In this document: in pieces, positions 5,312 to 5,842 of the stretch
Numbering within the stretch: position 1 is the stretch's first letter
Layout of the letters: each line of letters begins with the position of its first letter
Source: Lachnospiraceae bacterium
GTDB taxonomy: Bacteria; Bacillota; Clostridia; Lachnospirales; Lachnospiraceae
Reading direction: 5' to 3'
Length of the DNA: 5,842 nt
NCBI GenBank assembly: GCA_017483425.1
Contig: JAFUWM010000217.1
Span: 1-5,842 of the forward strand
Translations under genes and position numbers: made by a program
The notes under the pieces: generated by a model
Database searches by the model: none
The model's input: only the letters and a program-made list of their open reading frames with translations
Told to the model about the DNA's origin: nothing

Positions 5312-5842
5312 GTCTTTCTTTCATATTTTTTATATCGGTCTCTTCTATTATGAGAGGAGGCACAAGCCTTAATATATTCGCACCCGCGCTGATCACAAGA
5401 AGTCCGTTCTCCCTTGCTCTATCTATCACGGATGCACAGGGCTCCTTTAATTCAAGAGCCTGTATAAAGCCTGCTCCCCTTCTGTCGACAACTTTTTCAT
5501 GCCTGCATTTAAGCTCGTCAAGCGCCTCTTCAAATGCAGGAGTAAGCTCCCTTACATGACCGGTTATATCTTTTTCCTTAAACTGCCTTAAAACCTCTGA
5601 AACCGCCGCGCACGCAAACGGGTTCCCTCCGTAGGTAGTTCCGTGATCTCCCGGCACAAGTGAATTATCCGCGACCCTTTTTGTCACCGCAAACGCTCCG
5701 ACAGGCACTCCGTTTCCTATGGCCTTTGCAAGCGTTACGATATCGGGCTTCACACCGTATTTTTCACAGGCAAGCATATATCCCGTGCGCCCCATGCCGC
5801 AGTGTATCTCATCAAGTATGAGCAGTATATCCTTATCGTCAC
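5292..5842 (-). CDS. argD: Acetylornithine aminotransferase, N-terminus beyond window edge
   Basis: PLP-dependent class III aminotransferase that makes N-acetylornithine from N-acetylglutamate semialdehyde in arginine synthesis; cytoplasmic. Only the last 183 codons and two bases of another are present. They are open to the right edge, so the internal Met at 5795 is not the start. Visible motifs are LILDEIHCGMGRTG (the Asp that contacts the PLP ring nitrogen), TLAKAIGNGVPVGAF with the Schiff-base lysine, HGTTYGGNPFACAA (phosphate-binding Thr region) and the C-terminal AGANILRLVPPLII. These fit ArgD better than other class III enzymes, although ornithine or succinylornithine aminotransferases are close relatives. 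One oddity is His where the family nearly always has Gln (DEVQ), at codon 5804-5802. The TAA stop is 62 bases upstream of comEA with no terminator between, so arginine-operon readthrough into comEA is possible. A promoter for comEA overlaps its last codons. Confidence 0.9.
   Translation of the reverse strand, partial: DDKDILLILDEIHCGMGRTGYMLACEKYGVKPDIVTLAKAIGNGVPVGAFAVTKRVADNSLVPGDHGTTYGGNPFACAAVSEVLRQFKEKDITGHVRELTPAFEEALDELKCRHEKVVDRRGAGFIQALELKEPCASVIDRARENGLLVISAGANILRLVPPLIIEETDIKNMKERLDKALG

Overview
The window looks like chromosomal DNA from a Gram-positive Firmicute of the class Clostridia, most likely Lachnospiraceae. Support for this is the purine-rich Shine-Dalgarno (SD) sites, heavy use of ATA, AGG and GGA codons, moderate GC, and the family types present (ComEA, ComEC, GerMN lipoprotein, OmpR-type two-component system). 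The taxon is an inference from style and gene content, not from a marker gene. All six genes lie on the minus strand, so transcription runs from right to left. Gene-free space is minimal: the largest gap is 62 bases, and I see no RNA genes, mobile elements, CRISPR arrays or factor-independent terminators.

Layout in transcription order. (1) The C-terminal part of acetylornithine aminotransferase ArgD (5292-5842) enters from the right edge. (2) A near-consensus sigma-A promoter (TTGACA, 17-base spacer, TAAAAT) overlaps the end of argD. It is followed by a short leader whose hairpin can bury the SD of the next gene. (3) comEA (4654-5229) encodes a DNA receptor with SLBB and helix-hairpin-helix domains and a predicted lipoprotein signal. 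(4) An OmpR/PhoB-type response regulator (3960-4643, GTG start). (5) A HAMP-containing sensor histidine kinase (2506-3963). (6) A tandem-GerMN lipoprotein (1571-2509). (7) comEC (1-1574), the DNA-uptake channel, runs off the left edge inside its metallo-beta-lactamase-like domain.

The last four genes are joined by three successive 4-base ATGA stop/start overlaps, and comEA is only 10 bases upstream. comEA through comEC therefore looks like one tightly coupled transcription unit. The classical comE order (comEA-comEB-comEC in Bacillus) appears here with comEB absent and a complete signalling cassette in its place: regulator, kinase and GerMN lipoprotein. The regulator-kinase-GerMN lipoprotein order resembles the actinobacterial mtrA-mtrB-lpqB operon. 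The simplest reading is a cell-envelope signalling module made together with the DNA-import machinery: ComEA binds DNA outside the membrane, ComEC moves one strand across it, and the two-component system with its lipoprotein may sense envelope state. Whether the module controls competence, or is only co-transcribed with it, cannot be decided from this sequence.
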